Source of the DNA: Kuschelorhynchus macadamiae
Lineage: Eukaryota; Arthropoda; Insecta; Coleoptera; Curculionidae
NCBI GenBank assembly: GCA_030620095.1
Contig: JAUTXW010002098.1
Location: 333,460 to 397,459, forward strand
Length of the DNA: 64,000 nucleotides
Direction: 5' to 3'
Under the pieces are notes generated by a model. The model was not told where the DNA came from and ran no database searches. It worked only from the letters and a program-made list of their open reading frames with translations. This document shows positions 22,690 through 33,679 of the stretch, piece after piece (positions within the stretch are counted from its first letter, which is position 1; each line of letters starts with the position of its first letter). Position numbers and translations under genes: made by a program.

Positions 22690-24400
22690 TTCATTTCTGG
22701 GTGATAGTGAAATAAACTTGTCAAAATTTGACCACATAGATATTGATATTCTGTTGTTATTAACCCATAGTGATAATTTAAATTTTTCATAATATATGCC
22801 TGCATTATACTTTCTCAAGAAATCAGTGCCCACCACACCCTGTATGTCTGACCATTTCCTAACGTATTGCGAGTTACAACACAGCCTAAAGAAAAGTGCT
22901 GAAACTGTTAGCTATAAAAACTTAAGAAATTTTAATAAAGATTTACTTAATGATTTCTTAGCTCTGACTCCATTTGAAAACATTATTTATCTTAAAACTA
23001 TAAATAGTAAGGTCACCGCTATTAATAATTTCTAAATAAATATATTTGACCCATGGTTAAATTAAAATTAAAAAAGAAAAGGCCACCATGGCTTCCTTAC
23101 ATTATAAAAATAAGGATTCAATTAAAAGATAAAGGTTACAAAAAATACCAACAAACTAAAAATAATACGAAGTGGAATTTTTATAAACAATTAAAACATT
23201 GAACAAATATTGCAACTTGTCAAGAAAAAAAAACTGTATCTTCAATATTCCAAAAATACTAATATGGGTAATTCTAAATTGTTCTAACAAAGATTACTCT
23301 AGGAAGAAAACAAATACAAATACCAGTTTATAACTTTTTAAAATTATCATGTAACAGAAAGCCAGTTAACACCAGTCTTCTTAATTTTTATAATAATAAT
23401 CTAAAATCTCAACCATTAAATTTAATACCGAGTCCGAAAATACCTGCGGGATTATCTATTCCAAAAAAATCTCTTGCTACGGGGGCAGATCAAATAAATG
23501 TTGGATATGGTTCTGTTGTGCAAGTTCTTTCCTTCCTAACTAATATTACAAATTCATGTATAATTGACAGCATATTTACGGATGCTTGAAGAGTGTCAAA
23601 AATCTTTTCCCTCCCTAAAAAACGAAAAGTGGAATCTTATAATGATCTGAGGGCAATAAGCATCCGACTAGTTCTATCAAAAGAGTATTGGAAAATTTTT
23701 TTAATAAACAAATGAGAGAACATCTTTGTCAACACAATATTTTATCTACGTGTCATTCGGGTTTTAGGTCAGGGCTTAGCTGCACTACGGCACTTTTGTC
23801 TGTTGTGGACGAAATCCTTGAAGCTGTGGCTAGAGGTAAAACTATTGCTTTGATACTGATAGATTATGGCAAGGCATTTGATAGACTAAATCACCATCTG
23901 CTTATGTCAGTTATTCGATATGTTTGTTTCGATAAGACCGCAACTGAACTAATGAGCAGCTGTTTAGAAAATAGATTGCAATGTGTAGAGACAAGAGGGG
24001 TGTGTCTTCTGTGTCAACTCAAAACTTTGGTGTGTCACAGGGATCAATACTGGGACCACTCTTATTTTGCATTTATACTGGAATATTGCAAGTCTTCTAA
24101 AAGATTGCAAATTTCATCTATACGCAGATGACACACAATTCTACGTATCCTTTAATTCCAATGAAGTACTCTCAATTCAAGATAAAGTTAACGAGAACTT
24201 AAATCGTTCATTAGAATTTTCTGATAAACATAATTTAGAAATAAATGCTTTAATCATGATTTGAAAATGACCTGTTTCTGCTTTAGCATTGAACCACAAG
24301 CATATTGTGTTTACTGGTTATGTTTCTGTAACTACATTTGAACAAACTACTAACACTATTAGAACTAATGGAAATCTTAAATTCCTATATACCCTAGATT
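22690..24400 (+). pseudogene. CR1/L2-type LINE remnant
   Basis: The pre-RT segment (22796-23035) reads CMSDHFLTYCELQHSLK, the SDH endonuclease block. RT blocks follow: CHSGFRSGLSCTTALLSVVD (23750-23810), LILIDYGKAFDRLNHHLL (23855-23905), and a broken PQGSILGPLLF block near 24030-24070. HLYADDTQFYVSFNSNE at 24115-24165 has the YADD pair intact. Similar in clade to the LINE at 5.6-8.0 kb. It has heavy stop and frameshift decay through 23035-23680. Confidence 0.7.
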
Positions 24401-24578
24401 AAGTTTATTAAGTTGATATAAGACATTCGCATAATCATAGGTAATATGATTATGGTTTGGTTTTTGTATTATATTTGCATTATATTTTTCATATACCCGC
24501 TATAGATACTTCGAACCAGAAAAAATAAAAACGTTTTGTTCCAATTATAAATACAAATAAATATATCAGTACACCAAT

Positions 24579-24840
24579 CAGTGGCCGCTATTCGGAGGAA
24601 GTAGGGGAAGTGCCTCCTCCCAAAAAAAACCTAGTAAATTATTTTTAACACACTTTAAAAATCAATACAATATACTAATTTTCAATATTAAATCTTTTCA
24701 ATATTAAATCTAATTCATTTCATTAAAAATTATCAATAATTGCAATGTTAAATTTATTGCATTCCTAGTATTTCCGCTGGCCGCTCATCAAAAAGCTAGA
24801 GGCAAACACAAAACGAAATTATTTACTTGCTCGTACTAAG
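24579..24840 (+). mobile_element. hAT-type terminal fragment
   Basis: It starts CAGTGGCCGCTATTCGGAGG and continues with AAGTAGGGGAAGTGCCTCC. This resembles the hAT end at 58407 (CAGTGGCGGCTCGCCAGCGG, then GGGAAGCATTACTTCCCC). CAGTGGCG is a characteristic hAT terminus. A second GGCCGCTCATC at about 24781 may be the other end of a short element. ACACCAAT (24571-24578) would be the flanking 8-mer, but no matching copy was located. Confidence 0.5.
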
Positions 24841-25225
24841 TAAATCCGTATGTGCGCCCACCGCACCGGCAGCAAACTCGTTTATGTCGATCCACCAACG
24901 GAAGAGCTACGTGCGAGCTCGTTAAAAATCTTCCAGCGGGAAACGAAAACAATGCCTGAAAATAATTGGTTGCTATGGCAACGAGGGTATCACATGTACG
25001 GAGACCACGCCTCTAGGGAAGAGCAGCAGTTTAACGCTTCCGTTCGTATTGTACGTAAAATAGATCGCGGCGATCGCGCTTTATTCAGTATTTTATCGGC
25101 GGTCTCTTATTTTATTCTTTGGAGGAGTGGATATTTACAAAAAATGTTTTGCGTGCAGTACTCATTTAAGACCTTGTCTGTCCTACTTTTCTCCAACACT
25201 GACACCAATAACATAAAATAATCGT
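24841..25225. promoter_or_regulatory. GC-richer block beside receptor exon, with X-box
   Basis: Within the receptor intron, just beyond the splice donor, base composition rises and CpG-containing words appear (CGATCGCGGCGATCGCG near 25063). A plus-strand ORF of 123 residues (24850-25221) crosses it but shows no family motif, so I do not call it a gene. The near-perfect RFX site at 24969-24982 and the location suggest conserved regulatory DNA. An unrecognised alternative exon is also possible. Confidence 0.35.
24969..24982. promoter_or_regulatory. RFX X-box motif
   Basis: GTTGCTATGGCAAC matches the palindromic X-box GTTGCCATGGCAAC bound by RFX transcription factors, with one change. In insects RFX controls ciliary genes of chordotonal and other sensory neurons. 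The site lies about 270 bp downstream of the receptor exon donor. The function is inferred from the motif alone. Confidence 0.45.
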
Positions 25226-25241
25226 ATTTACTATTCATATT

Positions 25242-25247
25242 ACTTAC
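25242..25247 (-). other. Splice donor of receptor exon
   Basis: On the minus strand the coding sequence runs AAATG|GTAAGTA. GTAAGT at 25247-25242 is a consensus 5' splice site. The exon ends at 25248 after the first base of a codon (phase 1). Open reading continues only three more codons into the intron before TAA at 25242-25240, so splicing is needed. Confidence 0.85.
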
Positions 25248-26253
25248 CATTTAAATTCAGCTCTGTTGCTGCTTTACTGCTATCCCTACTGTTCATCATA
25301 GTATTGAATTCAGTAATGGTAGTACCGTAGGATATGGCAGACCCGGTGCTGGTACTTCTTTTCGCACCGTTTACCTGTCCGACAGAAACGTCCGCATCCG
25401 GATGAAGGAACTGTTCACTATAACGATCACCATACCTCTCGCGGTACGACGTTCTGTGCTGATGTATCGAGTTCAAAATAATGTTCGACGAAGTTCTCGA
25501 AAGTGCTTTCCGTTGTCGAATGGCTTCTCTGTATATCCGACAGTACATAGTTACCATGAGAGTGCCGGGTATCCAGAAACTTACCGAACTCGAAATAATC
25601 GCGTAGCATTTATTTACAACAAACATACAAATCTCAGGATGTTTAGTTTGGTAATCTAAATGGTCATGCGTAGTATACCAGCCTAGAAATATCGGCATAA
25701 AGCTAATTAAAGCCGGAAGAAGCCAAACATTAGCGATCATTATCGAAACCGTTCGTTGAGTCATCGTTATGGGATATTCGAGGGGTCGAACTATAGCATA
25801 ATACCTGTCCACACTTATGCAGCAAAGGTGAAGAATGCTGGCGGTTGAAAAGTAGACGTCTAGGCTATTCCAGACGTCGCACATGAACGTACCAAACATC
25901 CAGTAGCCTGTCAACTCGACGCTTGCGTTAAAAGTCATAGCGCATAAGGCAACTAGCATGTCTGCCATAGCCAAACTTACGACATAGTAGTTGGTAATAA
26001 CCCTTAATTTTCTGTGCCTGTGAACGCTTATTATCACTAAAGCATTTCCTAGTATCGCACCAGCGATGATGGAGGAAAATATGAATCCTTTTAGTATTAG
26101 TAACAACAGATCAGTCCAATGCGGATTGGGGTTTTCCAAAGAAGTAACGTTTTTGTTCTGATTTTGAGTCGATATATTTTGTATTAAACTAGATATCGTC
26201 GATGATAAGTTTGCTATGGTAGCCGTACGTGATGCCATAGCGTTGACTATCAT
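25248..26253 (-). CDS. Octbeta2R: Beta-adrenergic-like octopamine receptor, first coding exon (Octbeta2R-like)
   Basis: Class A GPCR for octopamine that in insects couples to Gs and raises cAMP. It sits in the plasma membrane. The exon encodes 335 residues: an extracellular N-terminus with sequons at N15, N26 and N35; TM1 about 48-74 (N70); TM2 86-108 (D98); TM3 124-148 with disulfide C125 and amine-binding D132; DRY 149-151; TM4 168-190 (W177); C209 in the second extracellular loop; and TM5 214-240 with S221, S222, S225 and P229, which contact the catechol-like ring. Then comes the start of a long third intracellular loop ([17 protein letters not shown]). TM6-TM7 are missing and must be on a later exon to the left. 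ATG 26253 has A at -3 and an in-frame TAA at 26266-26268. The subtype call (beta2 over beta1 or beta3) rests on the TM4-TM5 and loop-3 wording and is less sure than the family. Confidence 0.92.
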
Positions 26254-26335
26254 CGTGCTTAATATTTAGATGGTGATTCCATCAGGTCCAAACGTGTCCT
26301 TGGAAGGTGGCTTTAGGTACAGCCATTTGCGACAT
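26254..26335 (-). promoter_or_regulatory. 5' leader of receptor exon with upstream ORF
   Basis: The exon starts at 26335, directly after TTATTTTTATTACAG, a good polypyrimidine tract and AG acceptor. So at least one non-coding exon lies further right. The leader opens with ATG and encodes a 17-codon upstream ORF, 26335-26282, ending TGA. A second ATG lies in the same frame. It stops 28 bases before the receptor ATG. An upstream ORF this close usually lowers translation, but this is inference. Confidence 0.7.
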
Positions 26336-26540
26336 CTGTAATAAAAATAACAAAATTAGATTTCCAGAAATAAACCATCAACAAATATAATTTAATGTTT
26401 TTAATTATAATATTTAGACAAAGTTTTTTTAATGGCGTATTTTTTTATAGCGCATAAAGTTTGAGCAGAAACAATTTTAAATAATATTTTGATATCTGTA
26501 TTCTAATTCTCCCTTAGAAATTTCTTTTCTCAGCACCTAT

Positions 26541-27687
26541 TTTTACTTTCCTCGTAAAAGTATTGTAATACTGAAAAAAGTCATCCCCGCGATTTTTTCA
26601 GATCTTTACGTTTGAAGGTCCCTATATAAACATATTTTCTCGATTCCATCTGTCTGTTAGTCTGTCGGTCTGTCGGTCTGTTCGCGTCATAGCTAAAAAA
26701 CTACTTTTCCGATTGACTTCAAATTTTGGCCAAATTTAAGGGTGATATGGAGATGACCTGATAACACTTTGGTAAAAATCCAATAGAAAACTCAAAATCC
26801 AATATGGCGGCCTAGTGAAATCGAATTTGCTTGAAATTTTTGCACAAAAATCAAATGTTAGGTAGGAATCGACTGGTAAAACTATGGTACGAATTCAAGA
26901 TGGCCAAATAAAATTTTTGAATCATGACAAAAATCACCCTTCCAGGTTTTACATAGCGTCACTAGATGCTAAAAAAATGTTTTCTCAATTCCGTCGGTCT
27001 GTCTGTCGGTCTCTTTGTGAATTCGTGGCATTTCTAAGAAACTACTTATCCGATTGACTTCAAATTTTATTCAAAAATTAGGAGTCATGTGGTGATAACC
27101 TGGTAATGCTTTGATAAAAATCCAGTTTGATGGCACAAAATGGCGGCCTAATGGAATATTAAAAAAATTATTGCCAAAAAACTAATTATCCCATTTACCT
27201 CAAATTTTGCACAAAAATCCAGTGTTATATAGGAATGAACTGGTACCATTTTGGTACGAATGCATGATAGCAAAAAAAAATTGTGGCCTAATAAAATGTT
27301 TATAAAATCAGCAAAAAAATTTTTTTTCATTTATTTTCAAATTTAAATTTTTTCAAAATCATTAAGTGTGATATAGAGATAAAATGGTAAAATTCTGGTA
27401 TGAATTCAAGATTGCAAAACAAAATAGCTAACAAAAAAAAGTTTAAAAAAATTAACATACAAAATTTTCTCATTCAATTAACTTTAAATTTTGCAAAGAA
27501 ATTAAATGTGATAGAGAGAGAAACTGGCATGAATTCACACTGACGGAACAAAATGGCGGCTTTAAAACAAAATCAGTGTAAAAACTTCTTATTAAATTTT
27601 GCCCAAAAGTCAAGCATGTCGTAAATAAAACTGGTAAAATATTGGTAAGAATCCAATATGGTGGAACAAATTGGTGCCCAATAAAAA
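26541..27687 (+). repeat. R-family left arm of a large foldback
   Basis: It starts at the outer end TTTACTTTCCTCGTAAAAGT, then ATCTTTACGTTTGAAGG, CTGTCGGTCTGTCGGTCTGT and CATAGCTAAAAAACTACTT. Several ~130-160 bp units follow, each with TCAAATTTT, a GGTAAAAATCCAATATGG-type block and AAAATGGCGGCC. The reverse-complement set begins at 27688 and ends at 31650 with CGCTTTTACGAGAGAAGT. The pair thus forms long modular inverted arms. It has no coding capacity. Confidence 0.7.
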
Positions 27688-27812
27688 AGATCGGTAAATT
27701 TCCTTTACCCGGAACTTTACCTTTTCAAACATTTTTATTGGGCGCCATTTTGTTTCATCATATCCTCCTAGGTCCTACCAGTATTTTACCAGTTTCTACT
27801 GCCACACTCTTT
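27688..27812 (-). repeat. R-family right arm, inner part
   Basis: GATCGGTAAATTTCCTTTAC at 27688 is the inner-end block also found at 10273 and 53404. It is followed by TTTTTATTGGGCGCCATTTT and CCAGTTTCTACTGCCACAC. The arm breaks off at about 27812 and resumes near 31006 (TTTATTTTTGAGCATAATTT). At 53.6 kb and 15.97 kb the equivalent sequences are contiguous. Confidence 0.6.
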
Positions 27813-30800
27813 CTCTGTTTGATAGCAGAGAGTATGTATTTGTTTTAAGATAATATAAATCTACACTAAGTGGTTTATTGAAATAGAGGCAGTTAGTGTG
27901 CAAATCACCGACTGCTCAGGGAGATTGGTTCGTTTTCTATTTATAAGGGCGCCAACAGGTCTATACCGTTTGAGTGTTAACCGCTCTAGATGTCATGAGT
28001 ACCACTCCTCAAACCACTAAGATAAAAAAAGCATATTCAACAAATAACATTTATTAACAAGTTCAGTGCTCCCCAAAAGATTTCCAGAAACATGTATCTC
28101 CTGTAGGTTATTTTATATAACATAAGAAAGAAATTGGCCTTAATTGAAGTTTTTTTTAAAAAAATGACAATTGACTGTGTAGTGATCCTATGTTAAACAA
28201 CTGTGTAAAATGTTTTATGAAAATAGCTAAAGAATCACAAAACAACAAACTAAATGTTCAAGAAAACCTGAAAATTAAGTAATACAGATGAGAAAAGAAA
28301 TTTTCAATCAGCTAATGACAGGTAAAAGTAAAGACTCCAAAATCCATAAATGTTTATAAAGAAAATCTTTAAGTTGTTTTAATTTACCGAACAATTTGAT
28401 CTAACAGTAAAAATTTATCAAAAGATACAAAATAATGAAGCAATTAATTACCTTCATTAATTCAAATACAATTAACAATAATAGAATGAAAGAAAAAAGT
28501 ATTATGTGAATCTAAGAGCAAGCAAATAACAAGAAAAATTTATATAACTAAGTTTCAAATCCAATCACCAACATTACCTAACAAATTGACACCATTGTTT
28601 TATATCAAAATACCTTTCTAAAGCAAGTAAATACAATAAATCATAAATATCATCACATACTCCAGTAGTGTTACCTGTCTATAACACTTCTTATATACCT
28701 TGTATAAACTAACTAGATCTTATAAGTTAAAATTTCAAGATGTGATCACACTTTACAACAACACTGTATCTTAAAGTATATTATACTATCAAATGTTGGC
28801 AGAAACCTATAGACTATTGTGTCATAAACTTATACTGTGATGTTCTGTATCTTAAAGCCTACTATACGGTCAAATGTTGACAAAAACCTATAGATTATTG
28901 TGTCCTAAACTTATAATGTGGTATTTGAGTATCAGCATGAGTTATAAAGTAAAAATAATCTTATTGACAACACCAATAATCATGGTTTATGCACACCAGC
29001 AGTAGTTAGAACTGTACATCAAAAAGTATACTCTACACTCAAAAGAAACAGAAAAAGTCATAAAGTTAATCAGCAATAAACAATAAAGTCAATTCAGCAC
29101 AAGGGATGTTAAAATTAAGATACTTATCTAAGTGTCTATCAGCATCGGTGACTTAGATCAGCAGTCTATGATGTAAGTGTCATCGAAGACATTTCCAGCA
29201 GGAAAACTGGGTACGTACACACTTAAGTACTAGGTAACAGACTTCTGATCCACTTACAATGACACATCCAGGTTCAAACCCGGGTTAGGAGAACAGGAAC
29301 AAGAAGTAGAAGAGGAGGGAGAAGATGAAAAAAAAACCCTAGAATAGTACAAACGTCTAAGATTTACACCCCAAATAAAAATATATATGTCTGTTTAACA
29401 ACTCAGCACCCAGTATATCAAATAAAAAAAATAATTCCAAACAAAAATGTATCAATATTTTCCAGCTTGACTTCATTTAAACCAATTTACCCAAATTACA
29501 AAAAATCTTAAGTCATTCTATTGTAGAAATTCAAAATATTAGACTCGTACATGTCTATTACGATACATAATATTATCAACTACAACCCCTTAACATTATA
29601 TACAAAATATAAGCAACATATCTATTAATTAATACTAATATAGGTACATTACAGCCCTTATAGTGAATAGTAACAAGAATCCACCCTTAAAATCTTGTAA
29701 ATATCAATACAAAAGTCATTACTCCAGTATAAGTAAGCTAATATAAGATGTTACAGACAGAAAATGTAAATCACTGATACAATATTGTTCAATTTTGCCA
29801 AATTGGTTAAAGCAGATAGCATGTATTTATATCTTATAAGGTTGTTTCGGTCTTCAATGAAATATGAAAATTAAAGTGATTTTTATAGATATATAGGCCT
29901 CTCTGTAATAGTTGTATTGAAACACACTCTCCGCAATGTATTTACTATTCTTTACTTTATGCAAACTTAAATAACAATTGGCTTATTGAGGTTACAAATA
30001 GACCTTTTTGTATTGCAGAAATAAACTTAATAATTATAACAAACATAAGGTATATATACATTCAGCACATATCTTAAGAAAATGAAAAGTACTATTAAAT
30101 ACATTGTTTGCTACACAAATCAAAGGGCAATCAATAGTGTCCCCATAGCTCTTAATTTCAATAAGTAAAATAACTCTGTGGCCTTGTATTTACTTTTTAA
30201 TAAGAGAACTAAGTAACAAAAAAAATAACCCCTTTTTTAAAAAGACCTTAGTGATAGCCGAGAAAAACAATATCTAAGCTAGAGGTTAGAACAAACCTAT
30301 AAAAAATATGGCAAAATACAAGAAGATATGTACAGGTAAAACATATCACATTTTGGTGAATATAAAATTGGGTTATCTTACATTATTTGATGGTAAAGGG
30401 TTTCTTATTAGTCACTTCGTAAAGTTTGTCCCATCAAAAAATATGGTAGGTGGTCAAGTGCAGTTAAATCCTTACAAGAGAGTAATAAAAGGTTCCTCAA
30501 CCAAAAATATTAAGGTACAACGTAATTAAATACACATAGGAGCCTTTTTAACTAAGTTGCCGACGTAAATCCCAAAAGATGGCCTGGATTAAAAAGGATC
30601 AATTCGTAGACAAACTTTCACACTTAACCTTCACCTTCCAGAGAGACAAGAAGCTTAACCTACCTCACCACCAGGTCATGGCAGCAGTAGCGGAATGACA
30701 ATCCGTCAGTGGTGCCACTTTACTAAAATCAAACTGACTAAATCTGGACAATAGATCAGCCAATCCCTGAGCTGGATCACAGGAAAGAAAAAATATTTAA

Positions 30801-31005
30801 AGGAGAAGAAAGTAAAATTACTAATTGAACAAAACTAAGGCGCCATCTACACGAAGGCTAGTGAATTATCTCAATATAAAGCGGAAGATTTCGCTAAGCA
30901 GAGACCGCGAGCACCTTACTACATCGATAGGAGACTTACAGTACTGGATTTACGGATTTTTATGCATTAAAATGTAGTAACGAAATTAAAATGTTACACT
31001 ACCTA
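27813..31005. other. 3.2-kb unidentified insertion in R-family arm, no gene
   Basis: AT-rich sequence with no long ORF. Visible items: an 81-bp two-unit tandem repeat (28764-28925, starting CTGTATCTTAAAG), a GGTTCAAACCC B-box-like motif at 29271-29281, and a 73-codon plus ORF (30308-30529) of unknown type. It splits an R-family copy that is contiguous elsewhere, so I infer an inserted element. I recognise neither LTRs nor TIRs. Confidence 0.45.
28764..28925. repeat. 81-bp tandem duplication
   Basis: Two units, 28764-28844 and 28845-28925. Both start CTGTATCTTAAAG and contain TCAAATGTTG, AAACCTATAGA and TATTGTGTC. They differ at several positions, so they are older than the 483-bp and 744-bp duplications. 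Confidence 0.85.
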
Positions 31006-31650
31006 TGACAAGCTTTATTTTTGAGCATAATTTAAAATAAATTCAATGAGTAGTTTTCACATTGACACATACCGCCATTTTGATAAGTCATGTTAAATTC
31101 GTTCCAGTTTATCCCTATATCACATTTAATTTTTATGCAAAATTTGAAGTCAATTAAATAAAAAAATTTTTAAGTGGATTTAAAAAAGAAATATTTCGTC
31201 TCCATTTTGTTCGCCATCTTGAATTCGCACCTCAATACATGTTTATCTCTATATCACAATTAATACTCGCACAAAATTTAAAATTAATCTGATAAGTAGT
31301 TTTTTCCAAGCCAATTTTGTTTCTATTTCAAAATGTTACCAGTTCATTCCTATGTAACACTTGATTTTTCTACAAAATTTGAGGAAATTGTACAATTAGG
31401 TTTTGTAGTAATAACTTTTTTAACGTTTAATCAGATCATCCCCATATGACCTCTAATTTTGGTTAAAACTTGAAGTCACTCTGATAAGTTTAGTAGTTTT
31501 TTAACTATGTCGTGAACAGACAGACCGACGTAACTGAAAAAACATGTTTTTCGGCATCTAGGGACCCTTAAACGTGAAGATCTGAAAAAAATGTCGGAAG
31601 GTAATTTTTTCACGAATATAATACTTCGCTTTTACGAGAGAAGTAAAAAA
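31006..31650 (-). repeat. R-family right arm, outer part
   Basis: The reverse-oriented units resume with GAGCATAATTTAAAATAAAT and carry GCCATTTTG and TTCAAAATGTTACCAGTTC blocks. They then run through GAACAGACAGACCGACG, CATCTAGGGACCCTTAAACG and AAGATCTGAAAAAAATG to the outer terminus CGCTTTTACGAGAGAAGT. This end is the reverse complement of the start at 26549. Confidence 0.7.
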
Positions 31651-33130
31651 AAAGGTGAAATATATCAATTTTCTTTTATCGCTTTGTATATTAAAAAACG
31701 ACTATACAGGTTAGCCCTAGTCCGTTAAAAATACAAATATTTATAATTTCCATAACGCTTAACTATTTAAAAAAAAAACGGTAAAATACGCCAAATTTAT
31801 TAATTCAGTTTACCAACGCGCATTACTGGTATTCTTCCGTTTGTTCACGTATTATCAATTTTAAATGTTAGTGAAATATATCCAAACTGACATCTCGCGA
31901 GGACATTTCAAACTTTCTCAGCCTTCAAGAAGATACTGCTTCAGTTAATTTAATTTACTGTTAATTTACTTATTAATTCAATCTTCAACTTGAAATCCTC
32001 TATCGGACAATAATTATTAAATTATACGTGGGAGTCTAAATGTAGCTGAAGTCCAACTTTGAAGTTTACATAATATAGACTGAGGCTATTTAAATAAGGG
32101 CGTTCCCAACAATATCTAATCACTAAATTGCTCTCTAATCCTCCACAGACAAATTTTCAAGTAAATTATTTACGACGTTGTGGTTTGCGAAATCCTAATA
32201 GCGAGCGGTAGTTTCAGTTACTTCTCATATACGCTGCACGTTTGAGCTTTAAATACATAATATTTTCCATACGGGAAAAAGTCTACTTGATAAAATTTAT
32301 ATAATAAGTAACAATTATTTTATGCTTGTTATAATTTATTTGTTATTTTGATTTATATCTTAAAGAGAAATCAAAATTTGATTACCACTTTTTAATTTTC
32401 TCAAAACTTAACTAAATAAATTCTAGTTATTTAGAACGATATTCTGACTGGTAGAATCCTCGACTTCGACGTTGGGGAGTGCAAATTAAATATTTGGTGA
32501 AGTGAGATGATCATGTGTCACTTGTTTTTTGCTGCATTTCGAAGTACAAGCCCGGCAAACTGAAACGCTTTCTTTTCCTGAATAACAAGCCAGAAGGAAG
32601 AGCAAATTGCAATGTTTTAATTCGTCACTTTTTGCGATTCGTGCCATCTAAGTCAAATGATTTAAACCCGCGTGGAGGAAAATAGTGTCGAACTTCCTCT
32701 AGCTGCAATATAAGTGATAATATCAAGTAAAAGTTCAACGCATGGTGCTATTTTGTGTATAGGCATAGATGACACGAGATTTTACTTTGTTTCAGACTTT
32801 TTAAATAACACTGAAGATCTTTCTTTTACCTATCTTTGCAGATTTTTGTTTTTTACTGAATTTTTAGTTAACTCTGAAGATTTTCTTTTACGCATATTTG
32901 AATAGTTGCTTTTACGTATTTATGAAGATTTCTTCTGCCTGTCTTACACTAAGATTTTGTGATATTTCTGTATTTTTTATTACCTTAAAGTTTAGGTGTT
33001 GGTGTTAGAACTTCTTTGATTTTCTTGGGTTCTGCTGTTTGATGCGTTTGTAAAGTTCAAACGCTATAGTTCGGAAATTGCAACTAGAACATGAGCATTT
33101 TTTCTTGATACCTAATTTTTTAATTAATTT
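31651..33130. other. No gene recognised
   Basis: AT-rich, apparently low-repeat sequence. Small plus-strand ORFs (for example 32714-32905, 63 codons) have no motif. Around 32820-32960 short TTTTAC-rich imperfect repeats occur. No RNA gene was seen. Confidence 0.45.
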
Positions 33131-33290
33131 ATAAAGTTCACTGAATGTTCAAATCTCGTAAAGTAAAGATCCCTGAATATGCCTCGTACAATCGAAGGCA
33201 AAACATCGGATAGTAATTTCGGTTTAATACGGTCTAATCCCAAGAACCACGATTTCTTAAAGTCCGTTTTGTTGATTCACAGAAATGGAT
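33131..33290 (+). mobile_element. Penelope-type terminal fragment (forward)
   Basis: AGTAAAGATCCCTGAATATG, then CCTCGTACAATCGAAGG, AATACGGTCTAATCCCAAGA and CACGATTTCTTAA. This is a diverged copy, in opposite orientation, of the terminal region at 34440-34575 next to the Penelope-like element. The hammerhead-like core there is degraded here (CTGAATA, and AAAA in place of GAAA). Confidence 0.55.
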
Positions 33291-33545
33291 CGGAAACCCA
33301 AAGAATTGAAATTTCAATTATACTTGGTTATGGTGATAGAATGTGAAACCTGCAATATGTGTCTAACATTTTTAACGACAAATTTCCTAATAGAAATCCA
33401 ATAACTAAATCTACCGTAAGTAAAATTAACAAAAAAAAATTCTGAAGATGGAAAGGTAAAAGATGTTGCTCGTTCTAGCAGACCGGAAAGCGCAATAATT
33501 CCTCCTCTTGCTTCCAAAACACTATCAAGAGAAAACAGACTTTAA
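33291..33545 (+). pseudogene. Mariner-type N-terminal HTH fragment
   Basis: The plus strand reads IEISIILGYGDRM, then FNDKFPNRNPITKSTVSKI and a KDVARSSRPES-like block in another frame. This is the usual N-terminal helix-turn-helix of insect DD41D-type transposases (FPNR and STVSKI). It has stops and one frameshift and no catalytic part on this strand. Confidence 0.5.
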
Positions 33546-33679
33546 ATGTAGGCTGTAAAAAAACAACGGAAACAATACAATACAAAAATACCTAATACAA
33601 CAAACAATAAATTAATGAGACTAAGTAAGGTGTTTATTTAATAGTTTTTAATAGTTTTTTTAACTTCCTGACAGTAGGC

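Noticed and set aside
25402..25659. Plus-strand ORF over the receptor exon
   Set aside because: It is antisense to the receptor coding sequence and has no independent features.
26640..26690. Simple-sequence run of CTGTCGGT units as an independent microsatellite
   Set aside because: The same run sits at the same position in every R-family outer end, so it is part of that repeat.
29224..29290. tRNA or SINE at a GGTTCAAACCC motif
   Set aside because: Only the B box is convincing. The A box does not fit and no cloverleaf could be drawn, so it is noted only within the surrounding region.
30308..30529. 73-codon ORF as a possible small gene
   Set aside because: No recognisable family, no splice or promoter context, and located in a probable inserted element.
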